Shown here: positions 1 through 8,573 of the stretch, in pieces
Layout: the number at the start of each line of letters is the position of its first letter
How positions within the stretch are numbered: position 1 is the stretch's first letter
Notes under the pieces: model-generated
The model's input: the letters and a program-made list of their open reading frames with translations, nothing else
What the model was told of the DNA's origin: nothing
Databases searched by the model: none
Position numbers and translations under genes: made by a program
Source of the DNA: an uncultured Lachnospiraceae bacterium
GTDB taxonomy: Bacteria; Bacillota; Clostridia; Lachnospirales; Lachnospiraceae
DNA length: 64,000 nucleotides
Assembly (NCBI GenBank): GCA_947567595.1
Contig: CANOMQ010000009.1
Span: forward strand, 1-64,000
Direction: 5' to 3'

Positions 1-1625
1 TCCCACGGCGAACTCATTCCATACATTCCCTGTCCGGTTTCGATATGGCAGTCATAGGTTTTGTGGAATGTCCCGTCTGCTTTGATAATGCCCTCCCATG
101 CATAGTGGGTTCCCGCGCCGCCGCTGCCGCTGCCAAACACATAGCCGTTTTCATATAATTCCATATCACTGCGCACCCACGAATCGCCCGCGTAAGTCAA
201 GATGATGTTCCCGTCCTGCTCGTCAAACACCATCGTAAGGCTGCTGTCATCGTCCTCGGAATAAATTCCCAAACCGAATGCACGCAGCGCAAGCTGTTTT
301 TTGCCGTCTCCGCCGCAGTCAATCAGTGCATATTCCATACGCCCGATTTTGCTGTTGCCCCTTGCTTCAAGCATTTCATCCGTAATCTTCGCAGTCAAAT
401 CATCTATCGAAAGCCCCTCGTCTGCGCCGCCTGCGGCATAATTATTCAGAAATCCGCCGATATAGGACACATCAATATACGCATTGTGCGCAACTGACGC
501 AGTGCGTTTTCCTGTGAGAAATTCCTCATATGCCGCCACTTCCGCGCCTGTCTGCGTATCGCCGAACAAATTTGTGACACTTGTGTCATTTTTTTGCGCC
601 GTTTCATTATTGTTCAACGGATACCCGCACAAACCGTCCGACCTATATTTCTTGTCGTTCCAGTCTTCTATATACCAGTCGCACACATAAATTCTCCCAT
701 TTTCGTCCCAGTCAAACAAAAACACGGCATTTCCAATCCCATCTACAATCGCACCCGCATAGAGGTATTCGTATCCGGTAAGAAGCTGTCTGCCCTCATG
801 CTCTGTCATTGTGAGCAGAAAATATCCCCTACAGTTTGCACCGCCGCCCCAGTCCTCATCGTCCTCTGGAATGTCCATCAAAATCGTGTCATTCAGATAA
901 GGGCAGGATATTCTGTAAACGTTGTTTTCATTGTCCCGCTCCACCTCAATGGAAAGTCCGATATCATAATCATAATCCTCGTCAGTAAAATCCGTAGGCA
1001 GTTCCATACGTTCGATTGCTTTGTCCTTGTATTTCACCATAAATTTTTGACAGTCCCCTGCGCCGCCACAGCCAGTTCCCTGTACGCAGAAAACGATTTC
1101 CGTGTTGCCGTCGCCGTCAACGTCCTCCCCGAAATCGCCAAAAATGTTGCCAAAACTGTAGCAACAGAAATCGTCATAGATGGAATACGGAGTTTTGTCG
1201 TCGTTCATAAAAAGGTAAAGGCAGCCGTCCGCGTAGCTGTCGGAATCTTCGGTATCCTCGTAAAGGCAGACCAGCATGTCTGTTTTCCCGTTTTTGTCAT
1301 AGTCATTAAATGACACGCCTGTCAGGCGCGTGTTTTCTTTTTCGAGGATTTTGCTGTCTGTTATTTTTTTATATAACGCGTCCTGTTCGTCGTCAGACAG
1401 GTGGTAATCATCTGACGCCAGTTCCCGGAAACACTTTTCCGACAGGACAAGGCGCTCCTGCGGCTCGGTGGCGTCAGAGGTGTCGAATGGGATTGTTGTT
1501 ACTGGCTCTGAATTTGTCATTGTGGGTTTGTCGGTGGTGGCTTGGCATGCGCTAGTGGTTAAGATGAGCGCGCCAAGGCATAGTGAGAGTGTGTATTTTT
1601 TATATCTTATATATTTTGAATTCAT
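1..1625 (-). CDS. Secreted lipoprotein, C-terminus beyond left edge
   Basis: The minus-strand frame is open from an ATG at 1625 to the window edge, so about 541 residues are visible and the stop lies outside. The N-terminus has a basic start, a hydrophobic stretch and a lipobox (LTTSAC), so it should be a lipid-anchored extracytoplasmic protein. Asp/Asn/Gly-rich loops such as NDYDKNGKTD and VDGDGNTEI recur and resemble Ca-binding FG-GAP/VCBS-type loops, which suggests a beta-propeller-like repeat protein. Several WD/GG-rich segments support a beta-rich fold. No enzyme motif was recognised. A ribosome site (AAAGGGG) precedes the ATG, and a sigma-A-like promoter lies 26-54 bases upstream. Function unknown; the lipoprotein assignment is firm, the fold is inference. 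Confidence 0.8.
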   Translation of the reverse strand, partial: MNSKYIRYKKYTLSLCLGALILTTSACQATTDKPTMTNSEPVTTIPFDTSDATEPQERLVLSEKCFRELASDDYHLSDDEQDALYKKITDSKILEKENTRLTGVSFNDYDKNGKTDMLVCLYEDTEDSDSYADGCLYLFMNDDKTPYSIYDDFCCYSFGNIFGDFGEDVDGDGNTEIVFCVQGTGCGGAGDCQKFMVKYKDKAIERMELPTDFTDEDYDYDIGLSIEVERDNENNVYRISCPYLNDTILMDIPEDDEDWGGGANCRGYFLLTMTEHEGRQLLTGYEYLYAGAIVDGIGNAVFLFDWDENGRIYVCDWYIEDWNDKKYRSDGLCGYPLNNNETAQKNDTSVTNLFGDTQTGAEVAAYEEFLTGKRTASVAHNAYIDVSYIGGFLNNYAAGGADEGLSIDDLTAKITDEMLEARGNSKIGRMEYALIDCGGDGKKQLALRAFGLGIYSEDDDSSLTMVFDEQDGNIILTYAGDSWVRSDMELYENGYVFGSGSGGAGTHYAWEGIIKADGTFHKTYDCHIETGQGMYGMSSPW

Positions 1626-1650
1626 TTGATATTCCCCTTTAGTAAGCTGT

Positions 1651-1679
1651 TTTATCATTGATTGTTAATAAATTGTCAA
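1651..1679 (-). promoter_or_regulatory. Sigma-A-like promoter for the left-edge lipoprotein
   Basis: On the minus strand TTGACA (1679-1674) is followed, after 17 bases, by GATAAA (1656-1651). The lipoprotein ATG lies at 1625. Confidence 0.5.
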
Positions 1680-1757
1680 ATTAATAGAATGATTTATGTT
1701 ACTCATTATAAAACAGGAATGCATATTTTTTGCATACTATTTAGGGGATTTTATAAA

Positions 1758-1954
1758 TTAATCCCAATTTATTGCGTTGTGTGATATTGTTCCGTTTTCC
1801 GCTATGCTTTTATCTGCCCGCGCTATGGCTTCTACCTCGTCCGGTAATGGTGTATCTTCAGGAATGAACTTGACAATAACAAAATCAATGCCTAGTCAAA
1901 AAGCGTACATACAACCGCAACAGCAGCCAAAAAGTATCTCACTTTCCATTTCAT
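1758..1954 (-). pseudogene. Frameshifted small membrane-anchored protein
   Basis: An ATG at 1954 opens a frame with a basic start and a hydrophobic segment (MKWKVRYFLAAVAVVCTLF) that hits TAG after 20 codons. The next bases continue, in another frame, as a good-looking coding stretch (begins IDFVIVKFIPEDTPLPDE, ends NAINWD) to a TAA at 1758. Read together they give a protein of about 64 residues with one N-terminal membrane segment and an acidic tail. The switch point is preceded by a TGA in the second frame, so programmed slippage is unlikely and an indel is the simpler explanation. No family recognised. Confidence 0.5.
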
Positions 1955-1980
1955 ATAGCTTGCCCTCTTACATATTTTTT

Positions 1981-2467
1981 TCAAATAGCCGCAAAATCCT
2001 GCTTAACGCATCTAACGATTTTTAAGGAAATACAAATGAAACCAGCGTTCTGATTGTCCCAGTCCAAATAATTAATCTGAAGCTGCACAAAATCAACCTC
2101 CGGGTGCTGCGTCAGGATTTCGTCCAGCGTGTCAGCGTCATCGTGGAACGAAAACCCAAACTGCTTAATCAGCCCTTCCTCCTTTTTTTGCTGCGCAAAC
2201 TCAAACCCATGAAACGCCTTCGTTTTCTGATACCTGTCCTTACCCATATTATGCATGAGATAATAATCAAAATACCCTACCCCGGTACGTTCAAGCTGCC
2301 GCTCGAAATACATCGGATACTCGTCGGCAGACTTCACAATCACCGTCGGCATCTTATCCGCAAACACATAGCTGTTCCTGTCGTACCGCTCCACAAGCGC
2401 CTTTCGAAGCCTTATCCTCAAAATTCTTTAACGGCAGGCGCATTGCACCAAATCCCAGTTTTTTCAT
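1981..2467 (-). pseudogene. Aldo/keto reductase remnant
   Basis: The ATG at 2467 overlaps the murF stop (ATGA) and encodes MKKLGFGAMRLPLKNFEDKA, the typical start of a clostridial aldo/keto reductase. The frame is then lost. A shifted frame resumes as KALVERYDRNSYVFADKMPT and runs on through the family's YFDYYLMHN and FGFSFHDDADTLDEIL blocks. The segment that should hold the DTAxxYHxGxSE region, with the catalytic Tyr, is missing. The C-terminal half is also gone: similarity stops after DWDN. Compared with a usual length of 280-380 residues, this is an internally deleted, frameshifted and truncated gene. Not expected to be functional. Confidence 0.8.
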
Positions 2468-3864
2468 AAGCAAGCCACAACCTCCTCAAAATGCATTCCA
2501 TGCGACGCTTTCACAAGCACTGTATCCTTATCCTGCAAAAGCCCCTCCAGCTCACCAAGCATCGCGTCCCTGTCCGCAAAATAATAAACGCTCTGTCCGC
2601 TGTTTTCCACACGGGCAGCCGCCTCATACATGCTTTTGCACAAATCACCCACACAAATCAACACATCAATTTCCGCATTCGCCGCATACCTTCCGACCTC
2701 CGCGTGCAGCTCCCGCTCGTTTTGCCCAAGCTCAAACATATCGCCCAAAATTGCCACGCGCCGCGGGCTTTTCGTCAAATCGGACATCGTAAGCAAATCA
2801 AGCGCCGCCTTCATGGACACCGGATTGGCATTGTAGCAGTCGTCAATCACCGTAAAACGCTGCGTATGTATAATATGGCTCCTGCCGCCGACCGGCTCCA
2901 CCGTGCAAATGCCCTGTCTGATTTGCTCCGCACGAAGCCCCAAAAGCGTCCCCACAGCCGTCGCCGCAAGCGCATTGTAAACCATGTGCCCGCCCGGAAG
3001 CGGAATGTCCGCCCGAAAATCCGCATGCACCTGCTGCGTGCGGATATGTATCATCACGCTGCTGCCGTCAAGCCCCTTGTTCTCATAATTGTCCGCATAT
3101 ATATCATTGCTACTCTCACTTCCAAAAAACAGCGGCTTAATACCTCCGACCTGCGTCACCGTGGCAAGCTTGTCGTCGTCCCCGTTTAAACAAATGCCGC
3201 CGTTTTCCTTCATAAAGTCAAAAATTTCCGACTTCGCCTTCAAAATCCCGTCACGCGATTTTAAATTTTCCAAATGACACTGACCGATATTCGTTATGAC
3301 ACAAATGTCAGGTTTTGCGATTTTGCTTAGCCTGTGCATTTCGCCAAAATCGCTGATACCCATTTCCAGCACCGCAACCTCGCAGTCGTCGCGGATTTTG
3401 AGCACCGTAAGCGGAAGCCCCACTTCATTATTGAAATTGCCCTCCGTCTTTAACACCCGGAAGCCCTGCGCAAGCACGCCTGCCACAAACTCCTTCGTGC
3501 TCGTCTTGCCGACGCTCCCCGTAATACCGACCACCCTGACATCAAGTCCGTCAAGGTAAAATTCCGCCATGTCCTTAAGCGCCTGAAAGCTGTCCTCCAC
3601 AAGGATATACGCACCCTTCGGTTCTGCCGGCGCCTTCTCGCACACCACGCCAAGCGCACCCTTCTCCCACACGCTGTCGATAAAATCATGTCCGTCCACG
3701 CGTTCCCCGACCGTGGCAATAAACACAAAGCCGCACGCCACCTGCCTTGAGTCGATTACCACGCCAAGCGCCTCCGTCACCGCCGCGGCGCCATCCGGCG
3801 CGTACTCCATATGCAGCTCGCCGCCGACTGCGCGCGCGATATTGCCCAGTGTCATGTTCTTCAT
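2464..3864 (-). CDS. murF: UDP-N-acetylmuramoyl-tripeptide--D-Ala-D-Ala ligase
   Basis: MurF adds D-Ala-D-Ala to UDP-MurNAc-tripeptide in the cytoplasm, completing the peptidoglycan pentapeptide precursor. The 466-residue protein has the normal family length and order: N-terminal substrate domain, ATP-binding P-loop GITGSVGKTST (about 113-123), NFNNEVGLPL after it, EMG in the central domain, and DDCYNANPVSM in the C-terminal ligase domain. The start ATG at 3864 has GGGGG about 10 bases upstream; an in-frame ATG at 3855 is a weaker alternative. It follows ddl by 14 bases, so the enzyme that makes D-Ala-D-Ala and the one that uses it are co-transcribed. Its stop overlaps the start of a decayed aldo/keto reductase. 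Confidence 0.96.
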   Translation of the reverse strand: MKNMTLGNIARAVGGELHMEYAPDGAAAVTEALGVVIDSRQVACGFVFIATVGERVDGHDFIDSVWEKGALGVVCEKAPAEPKGAYILVEDSFQALKDMAEFYLDGLDVRVVGITGSVGKTSTKEFVAGVLAQGFRVLKTEGNFNNEVGLPLTVLKIRDDCEVAVLEMGISDFGEMHRLSKIAKPDICVITNIGQCHLENLKSRDGILKAKSEIFDFMKENGGICLNGDDDKLATVTQVGGIKPLFFGSESSNDIYADNYENKGLDGSSVMIHIRTQQVHADFRADIPLPGGHMVYNALAATAVGTLLGLRAEQIRQGICTVEPVGGRSHIIHTQRFTVIDDCYNANPVSMKAALDLLTMSDLTKSPRRVAILGDMFELGQNERELHAEVGRYAANAEIDVLICVGDLCKSMYEAAARVENSGQSVYYFADRDAMLGELEGLLQDKDTVLVKASHGMHFEEVVACL

Positions 3865-3878
3865 ACCATACCCCCGTA

Positions 3879-4919
3879 TCAGCTCTTATACTTTTCTAAA
3901 GAAATATCAATAATCTTTTGGCAGAGTGCCGGAAAATCCATGCCGACCGCCGCTGCCTCCTGCGGCAAAAGCGATGTCGGCGTCATACCGGGCAGGGTAT
4001 TTGCCTCAAGACAATAAAAATTAGATTGCGTATCCATACGGAAATCCATACGCGCGTACGTCTTTAAGCGCAGCGCCCGGAACACGGTTTCCGCGCACGC
4101 CTGTATCGCCCTTGCCACATTCGCGTCAAGCTTCGCCGGACACGTCTCCACGGTAGAGCCTGCCTGATATTTATTCTTATAATCATAAAACCCGACCTTC
4201 GGCGCAATCTCGATAATCGGCAGCGCCCTGCCGTCCATCACGCCCACCGAAAATTCCCTGCCGTCTATGTACTGCTCAATGATAACCGTATCCTCAAGCA
4301 AAAATGCCTGCTGCAATGCCTGCGCAAGCTCCCTGCCGTCATGCGCGATGTAAACGCCGACACTTGATCCGCCGCAGTTGACCTTCACAATGCATGGGAA
4401 AATACTCCACACATCGACCATATGCATATCTTGGCGCGAAACCACAATTCCCTTTGGCGTCGGAATTTTAAACTGCTCAAAAATATCCTTGGAAATTGCC
4501 TTATCCATCGCAATCGCGCTCGACAAAAAGTCCGTTCCCGTATACTTAATGTCCAGCAAATCAAACATTGCCTGTATCTTCCCGTCCTCGCCGTTTCGCC
4601 CGTGCAGCGCCAAAAAGACAATGTCCGACTGCTTGCATATCTCAATGACGTTTGGCCCGATTGCGCACTCGGGATTGCCCTTTCGCATTGCCTTTACCGC
4701 ATTAATGTCGGGATTTTGCTCCGAAATCGCCCCGGAATTTTCACCCCAGTCGCGCGTATCCGAAAAAATATCCCCTGCGTCGCCCTCATACCCCATATAA
4801 ACGTCAAGCAGCACAAGCGCATGCCCCATCCCCCGAAGCGCCTTATAAATCATCGTTCCGGTCACAAGGGAAACATCCCGCTCCGTGCTGATACCGCCTG
4901 CCAATACCACAATTTTCAT
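3879..4919 (-). CDS. ddl: D-alanine--D-alanine ligase
   Basis: Ddl is a cytoplasmic ATP-grasp enzyme that joins two D-alanines for peptidoglycan synthesis. From the ATG at 4919 the protein is 346 residues, normal for the family, beginning MKIVVLAGGISTERDVS. Family blocks visible are LHGRNGEDGKIQAMFDLL, VKVNCGGSSVGVYIA, ATP-grasp metal residues around MDFRMD and LEANTLPGMTPTSLLP. A longer frame reaches back to 4970, but AAAGGGG lies just before 4919 and the longer version would overlap the upstream gene, so 4919 is preferred. The gene lies between the GH9-like lipoprotein gene and murF in the same direction and is part of the envelope operon. Confidence 0.95.
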   Translation of the reverse strand: MKIVVLAGGISTERDVSLVTGTMIYKALRGMGHALVLLDVYMGYEGDAGDIFSDTRDWGENSGAISEQNPDINAVKAMRKGNPECAIGPNVIEICKQSDIVFLALHGRNGEDGKIQAMFDLLDIKYTGTDFLSSAIAMDKAISKDIFEQFKIPTPKGIVVSRQDMHMVDVWSIFPCIVKVNCGGSSVGVYIAHDGRELAQALQQAFLLEDTVIIEQYIDGREFSVGVMDGRALPIIEIAPKVGFYDYKNKYQAGSTVETCPAKLDANVARAIQACAETVFRALRLKTYARMDFRMDTQSNFYCLEANTLPGMTPTSLLPQEAAAVGMDFPALCQKIIDISLEKYKS

Positions 4920-4963
4920 AAAAACCATACCCCTTTCTAATCCAATCCCTCTCAAAAATTCCA

Positions 4964-6400
4964 TTACCAATTCTTCTCTATGTCGATTAAATTCTTCAAC
5001 AAGTCACTCATGCCAAAAAGCAGTATCCCGTTCCACTCCAAGCTTCTTGTAGACGTCTCCGAAAGCTCCCGCCACGCGCCGCTTCCGTCAACATAGCATA
5101 TGCCGTTTTCGTTCAGTCCTCCCATATATTGTATGGTATTCTCGACAATCTCCGTGTATTCCTTGCTCGGCGTAATATCGTTTATGAAACAAAGAAGCAG
5201 CATATTGTAGAGATTATCGTACGCAGTACGCCTGCCCGTCCCAAAAAACGCGTCACGCTCCGCCGCGTTTCCGGCGTTTTCATTCTGATCCACCAAGTCC
5301 TTCATAATGTGTGTGCACAAATCCCTATCCGTGTTTTCGCCCGCGCTGATATACGCCATCGCACCGTAAAAGACGAACCGCTGCGTCGAGTAATCCTCAT
5401 TTCTCTCCTTAAGGAATGTCTCGACAATTGCCTTATACTCCTCGTGGTAATCCGCGCAGAAAAGCTGTGACGCCGCATAAAAGCGCGCACTTTTTCTGAC
5501 ATCTGTGTCACATTCCTGCCCCTCAAGCCACGCCCAAGCCTTGTCGCAAGCCTCCTTATATTCCTTGGAAACACTCGCCTCATACCGCCCGAACATGTCA
5601 CGGCTCATCGCCATAATCCCGCAGAATGCCGCCGTCGCTTCATAATCATTATAAAGGCTCCCGTCCGCCTGCTGATGTCCCTCAAGCCAGCTTGCAAAGT
5701 ACAGAAGCTGTGTCACAAGCTGCTTGTCCTTCTCGTCCTCGCCAAAATGCTGATACGCCTGCTCAAACAGCGTCCCGTTTCGCTGCATTGCATACATCAG
5801 CGCGTGCATTCCAAAGCTGATGTCACAGACACCCTGTGCGCTCTCCGCAAGTGTCACATTGCTTACATTTTTGAGCATACCAACAAACATATTTTCGTAT
5901 CCGTCCGGCGTGATGGTAAACGGATACGACTGCCCGACAATATCCGTCTCTATGTAATAGGCTCCCACCTGCGTCACCCCGGAAAAATCGCCCTCGCTCA
6001 AAAAACAGCCGCTGGCTTTGTCCAAGCTTCCGTCCTCAATCTTTCCGGTATACACAACCTTTTTATCCACCTGATTGACCACACGGAATGTCTTTCCATG
6101 CTGCTCCCCCAAAAATAGAACCTTTTTTTCGCGGTTTGCAATATACCCCGCCTGATTGACAAAAACCTTCGTCGTACTTACGGGAAGCGCAATATTCTGA
6201 CGCACCAAAAGGGCGCCAAAGTCCTCCCCGCGCCCAAATATGGATTGCTGTATCACGTCCTGATCGGTTGACACCTTCGTCTCAGGCTGCTGCGTTTCCT
6301 CCTGTATCCCCCTGCCACAGCCTGTCATTGCAATGACCGCAGCCATAATAAGGGACAAGAGCCTGCTTTTTTTCTTGAAATTTATCGTCATCGTAACCAT
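4964..6400 (-). CDS. GH9-like lipoprotein with CelD_N-type Ig domain
   Basis: This is a 478-residue lipoprotein: basic start, hydrophobic stretch, then MTGCG as lipobox near residue 28. Residues about 75-175 look like the Ig-like domain that precedes GH9 catalytic domains (TTKVFVNQAGYIANREKKVLF). The rest is helical, with ADGSLYNDYEATAAFCGIMAMS and GTGRRTAYDNLYNMLL, and is compatible with an (alpha/alpha)6 barrel. The GH9 DAGD catalytic motif and the usual C-terminal Glu block are not seen, so a hydrolase activity is doubtful. The ATG at 6400 has GGGGTGAG nine bases upstream. Its place just before ddl and murF suggests an envelope role, possibly glycan binding; this is inference. Confidence 0.75.
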   Translation of the reverse strand: MVTMTINFKKKSRLLSLIMAAVIAMTGCGRGIQEETQQPETKVSTDQDVIQQSIFGRGEDFGALLVRQNIALPVSTTKVFVNQAGYIANREKKVLFLGEQHGKTFRVVNQVDKKVVYTGKIEDGSLDKASGCFLSEGDFSGVTQVGAYYIETDIVGQSYPFTITPDGYENMFVGMLKNVSNVTLAESAQGVCDISFGMHALMYAMQRNGTLFEQAYQHFGEDEKDKQLVTQLLYFASWLEGHQQADGSLYNDYEATAAFCGIMAMSRDMFGRYEASVSKEYKEACDKAWAWLEGQECDTDVRKSARFYAASQLFCADYHEEYKAIVETFLKERNEDYSTQRFVFYGAMAYISAGENTDRDLCTHIMKDLVDQNENAGNAAERDAFFGTGRRTAYDNLYNMLLLCFINDITPSKEYTEIVENTIQYMGGLNENGICYVDGSGAWRELSETSTRSLEWNGILLFGMSDLLKNLIDIEKNW

Positions 6401-6428
6401 TGTAAACGCTCACCCCAACAGTTCTATT

Positions 6429-7586
6429 TTACACGTAATCTTTAGTTCTGTAAACTACTTTTCCGTCAATGATGGTCATAAGTGTTTTTGTGAAGGTCTC
6501 CATCGGATTTCCGTCAAAAATTGCGATGTCTGCGTCCTTTCCTACTTCAATCGAGCCAACCCTGTTGTCTGTTCCGCAGATTTTTGCCGCATTGATGGTC
6601 ATTGCACGATACCCGTCCTCCAGCGACAATCCCTGTTTCACACACTGCCCGACACAGAGCGGAAGCGATTGTATGAGGGAGACGGGGTGGTCTGTTGTAA
6701 CCGCAACCATTACGCCCGCATTTGCAAGAATGCCCGCCGTCTTAAATGCGACATTCTGCACCTCGATTTTATTGCGCGTCGTAAAGTCCGGTCCGACAAC
6801 CGCAGGATAGTTTTCACCGGCAAGCTCCTCGGCAATCAGATGACCTTCGCTGCAATGGTCGAGCGTCATGCGCAAATCAAACTCCTTTGCAATGCGGATT
6901 ACCGTGAAAATATCGTCCACGCGGTGCACATGCGCCTTTAACGGAATTTTTTTCTCGAAAACAGGACGCCATGCCTCATAATGCAGACTGTAAGCCGTGT
7001 TGCCTTTTTCGTAGTCCGAAAGATACTGTCTCGCATTTACCAGCTCATTGCGCAGCATTCCCGCTATCGCCATACGCGTTGCGGGAGAAGTATTCATACC
7101 GGAATAGTTTACCTTCGGATTTTCCCCGAAGGCGACCTTCATCGCGGAAGGCATTTTCAAAATCAAGTCGTCTATCCGTCTTCCGAAGGTCTTTATCACA
7201 GCAAATTGACCGCCGACAACATTTGAGCTGCCGGGGCCGATATTTGCCGAAGTGATGCCCGCCCTCACCGCGTCCGAGAAGGCTGCGTCCATCGTGTTTA
7301 TGGCGTCTATGGAGCGGAGCATTGGCGTAACCGGATGGACTGTCTCGTTGCAGTCGTCCCCCTCCTGCCCCTTCTTTTCTTCCGTTATTCCCATATGGCA
7401 ATGCGCCTCTATCAAGCCGGGCATTAACAAATGGTGTTTCACATCTATCGTCTCGCAGTCCGCAGACGCGGGAAGCGTTATCGCATTTGATACCTCTGCA
7501 ATCTTACCGTCCTTTATAAGTACACTGCCATCAAATGTCCCCGCCTTTGTCATGCTGCGGATTGTCGCATTTTTCAATAAAAGCAT
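6429..7586 (-). CDS. Amidohydrolase, imidazolonepropionase-like
   Basis: A 385-residue metal-dependent hydrolase of the amidohydrolase superfamily (COG1228-like). An N-terminal beta-sandwich segment leads to the metal-binding EAHCHMG (His62 and His64), then a TIM-barrel with HVHRVDDI, LDHCSEGH and the Asp of VTTDHPVS. The C-terminus returns to the sandwich with GSIEVGKDADIAIFDG. There is no signal peptide, so it is cytoplasmic. Related proteins include imidazolonepropionases and prolidase-like or isoaspartyl-type enzymes, and substrate cannot be deduced. It starts 7 bases after the M23-like gene and ends 28 bases before the GH9-like gene, so it belongs to the same operon. Confidence 0.88.
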   Translation of the reverse strand: MLLLKNATIRSMTKAGTFDGSVLIKDGKIAEVSNAITLPASADCETIDVKHHLLMPGLIEAHCHMGITEEKKGQEGDDCNETVHPVTPMLRSIDAINTMDAAFSDAVRAGITSANIGPGSSNVVGGQFAVIKTFGRRIDDLILKMPSAMKVAFGENPKVNYSGMNTSPATRMAIAGMLRNELVNARQYLSDYEKGNTAYSLHYEAWRPVFEKKIPLKAHVHRVDDIFTVIRIAKEFDLRMTLDHCSEGHLIAEELAGENYPAVVGPDFTTRNKIEVQNVAFKTAGILANAGVMVAVTTDHPVSLIQSLPLCVGQCVKQGLSLEDGYRAMTINAAKICGTDNRVGSIEVGKDADIAIFDGNPMETFTKTLMTIIDGKVVYRTKDYV

Positions 7587-7593
7587 TTGACTG

Positions 7594-8493
7594 CTATTCC
7601 TCCTGTCCCCTTGTCAAAGGATCAACCGGTGTTCCGTCTTTTGTCAGTTTAAAATAGACATTGGAACCTTCCTCCGAATAATAGATGGTAGGCGCTGCCA
7701 CCTTTCCCACCAAATCTCCTGCCGATACCCTGTCGCCCTCGGCTACGGCAAGCTCCTCAAGCTGCCCGTAGGTAAGCTCATAACCGTCGCCCACATCAAA
7801 GGTTACGGTATTTCCCGTCTGGGAATCATAGTAAATGCGCTTTACAACACCCTCGGTCGCCGCCGTTATGACCGTTCCCTCCGGCGCGGCAAGCACAAGC
7901 GCGGGATTATACTTATACTGCTGCATGGTCGGGTGGTATATCGCCCTGTCCATGCTGTAGTCCAAAAGCACTTCCCCCACAACCGGAAGCGTCAATGCGT
8001 CTGTTCCTGCAAAGGATAACGGCTCTGCCTCCGTCTCCTCGCTCATAAACACCGCAGCCTTGTCCGTCCCTTCGATAGCAGTGCCATCCAGCTTGGTATT
8101 ATCTAACGGAACGTTTGACACATTGCCGGAATTGACCTCCGTAAAATTTGGGTCTACGTCCATGTCATTGTTGTCGCTCAAATCATACATATCAATATCC
8201 TGCGTATTCTCATAGCGCGTGTCGGTCACGCCTTTGTTTCCTTTGTTCAGCTCCGCCTTTGCCTTTCCTGAGACAAAGCGCGTATCCGCACCGTTTTCCT
8301 GCGTATCTTGGTCTTTTTTTTGTTCCTGCTCAAGCCTTGCAAAATCTATTTTGTTCTCCTCCGTCTTTGTGTTGCCACGCGCCGACATGTATACCCCGGC
8401 AAGCGTAAGCGCAGACAGTACAAACACGGAAGCCGCTATAATGCTTAATTTTTCCTTCTGCATGGCAGGGCGCCTGTTATTACGTCTGTTCAT
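7594..8493 (-). CDS. SpoIIQ-like degenerate M23 (LytM) protein
   Basis: A 299-residue membrane protein: short basic cytoplasmic tail, one transmembrane helix (about 16-37), a low-complexity acidic linker, and a LytM/M23 fold from about residue 165 (GEVLLDYS ... AAPEGTVITAATEGVVKRI). The zinc ligands are gone. Asn195 and a hydrophobic residue occupy the HxxxD site, Gln244 replaces the His of YxHL, and NVYF (278-281) replaces HLHF. Because it lies directly after a SpoIID-like gene, as spoIIQ does in clostridia, it is best read as a SpoIIQ-type engulfment and channel protein with a structural rather than enzymatic role. GGAGG precedes the ATG. Confidence 0.8.
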   Translation of the reverse strand: MNRRNNRRPAMQKEKLSIIAASVFVLSALTLAGVYMSARGNTKTEENKIDFARLEQEQKKDQDTQENGADTRFVSGKAKAELNKGNKGVTDTRYENTQDIDMYDLSDNNDMDVDPNFTEVNSGNVSNVPLDNTKLDGTAIEGTDKAAVFMSEETEAEPLSFAGTDALTLPVVGEVLLDYSMDRAIYHPTMQQYKYNPALVLAAPEGTVITAATEGVVKRIYYDSQTGNTVTFDVGDGYELTYGQLEELAVAEGDRVSAGDLVGKVAAPTIYYSEEGSNVYFKLTKDGTPVDPLTRGQEE

Positions 8494-8573
8494 CCTCTAC
8501 CTCCATTTCCGGCAAGCCACCAACGAATTTTTATCGGTTCGCCTGTTGATAGCATTGCCGTGTTTGGAGAAGT

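Noticed and set aside
594-1313. 239-residue plus-strand ORF
   Set aside because: It is antisense to the lipoprotein gene that is open from 1625 to the edge with signal peptide and ribosome site. The plus-strand product is basic and hydrophobic in a way typical of a shadow frame.
1777-2025. 82-residue plus-strand ORF in the decayed region
   Set aside because: Low-quality Ser-rich translation; the minus strand there reads as a frameshifted gene with a better coding signal.
2491-3189. 232-residue plus-strand ORF opposite murF
   Set aside because: His/Arg-rich translation with no family signal, wholly inside murF.
6399-6412. cre-like site TGTAAACGCTCACC at the start of the GH9-like gene
   Set aside because: It misses the final consensus base, lies over the ribosome site inside an operon and has no promoter next to it. 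The 15 bases it shares with the real site at 15662 are probably chance.
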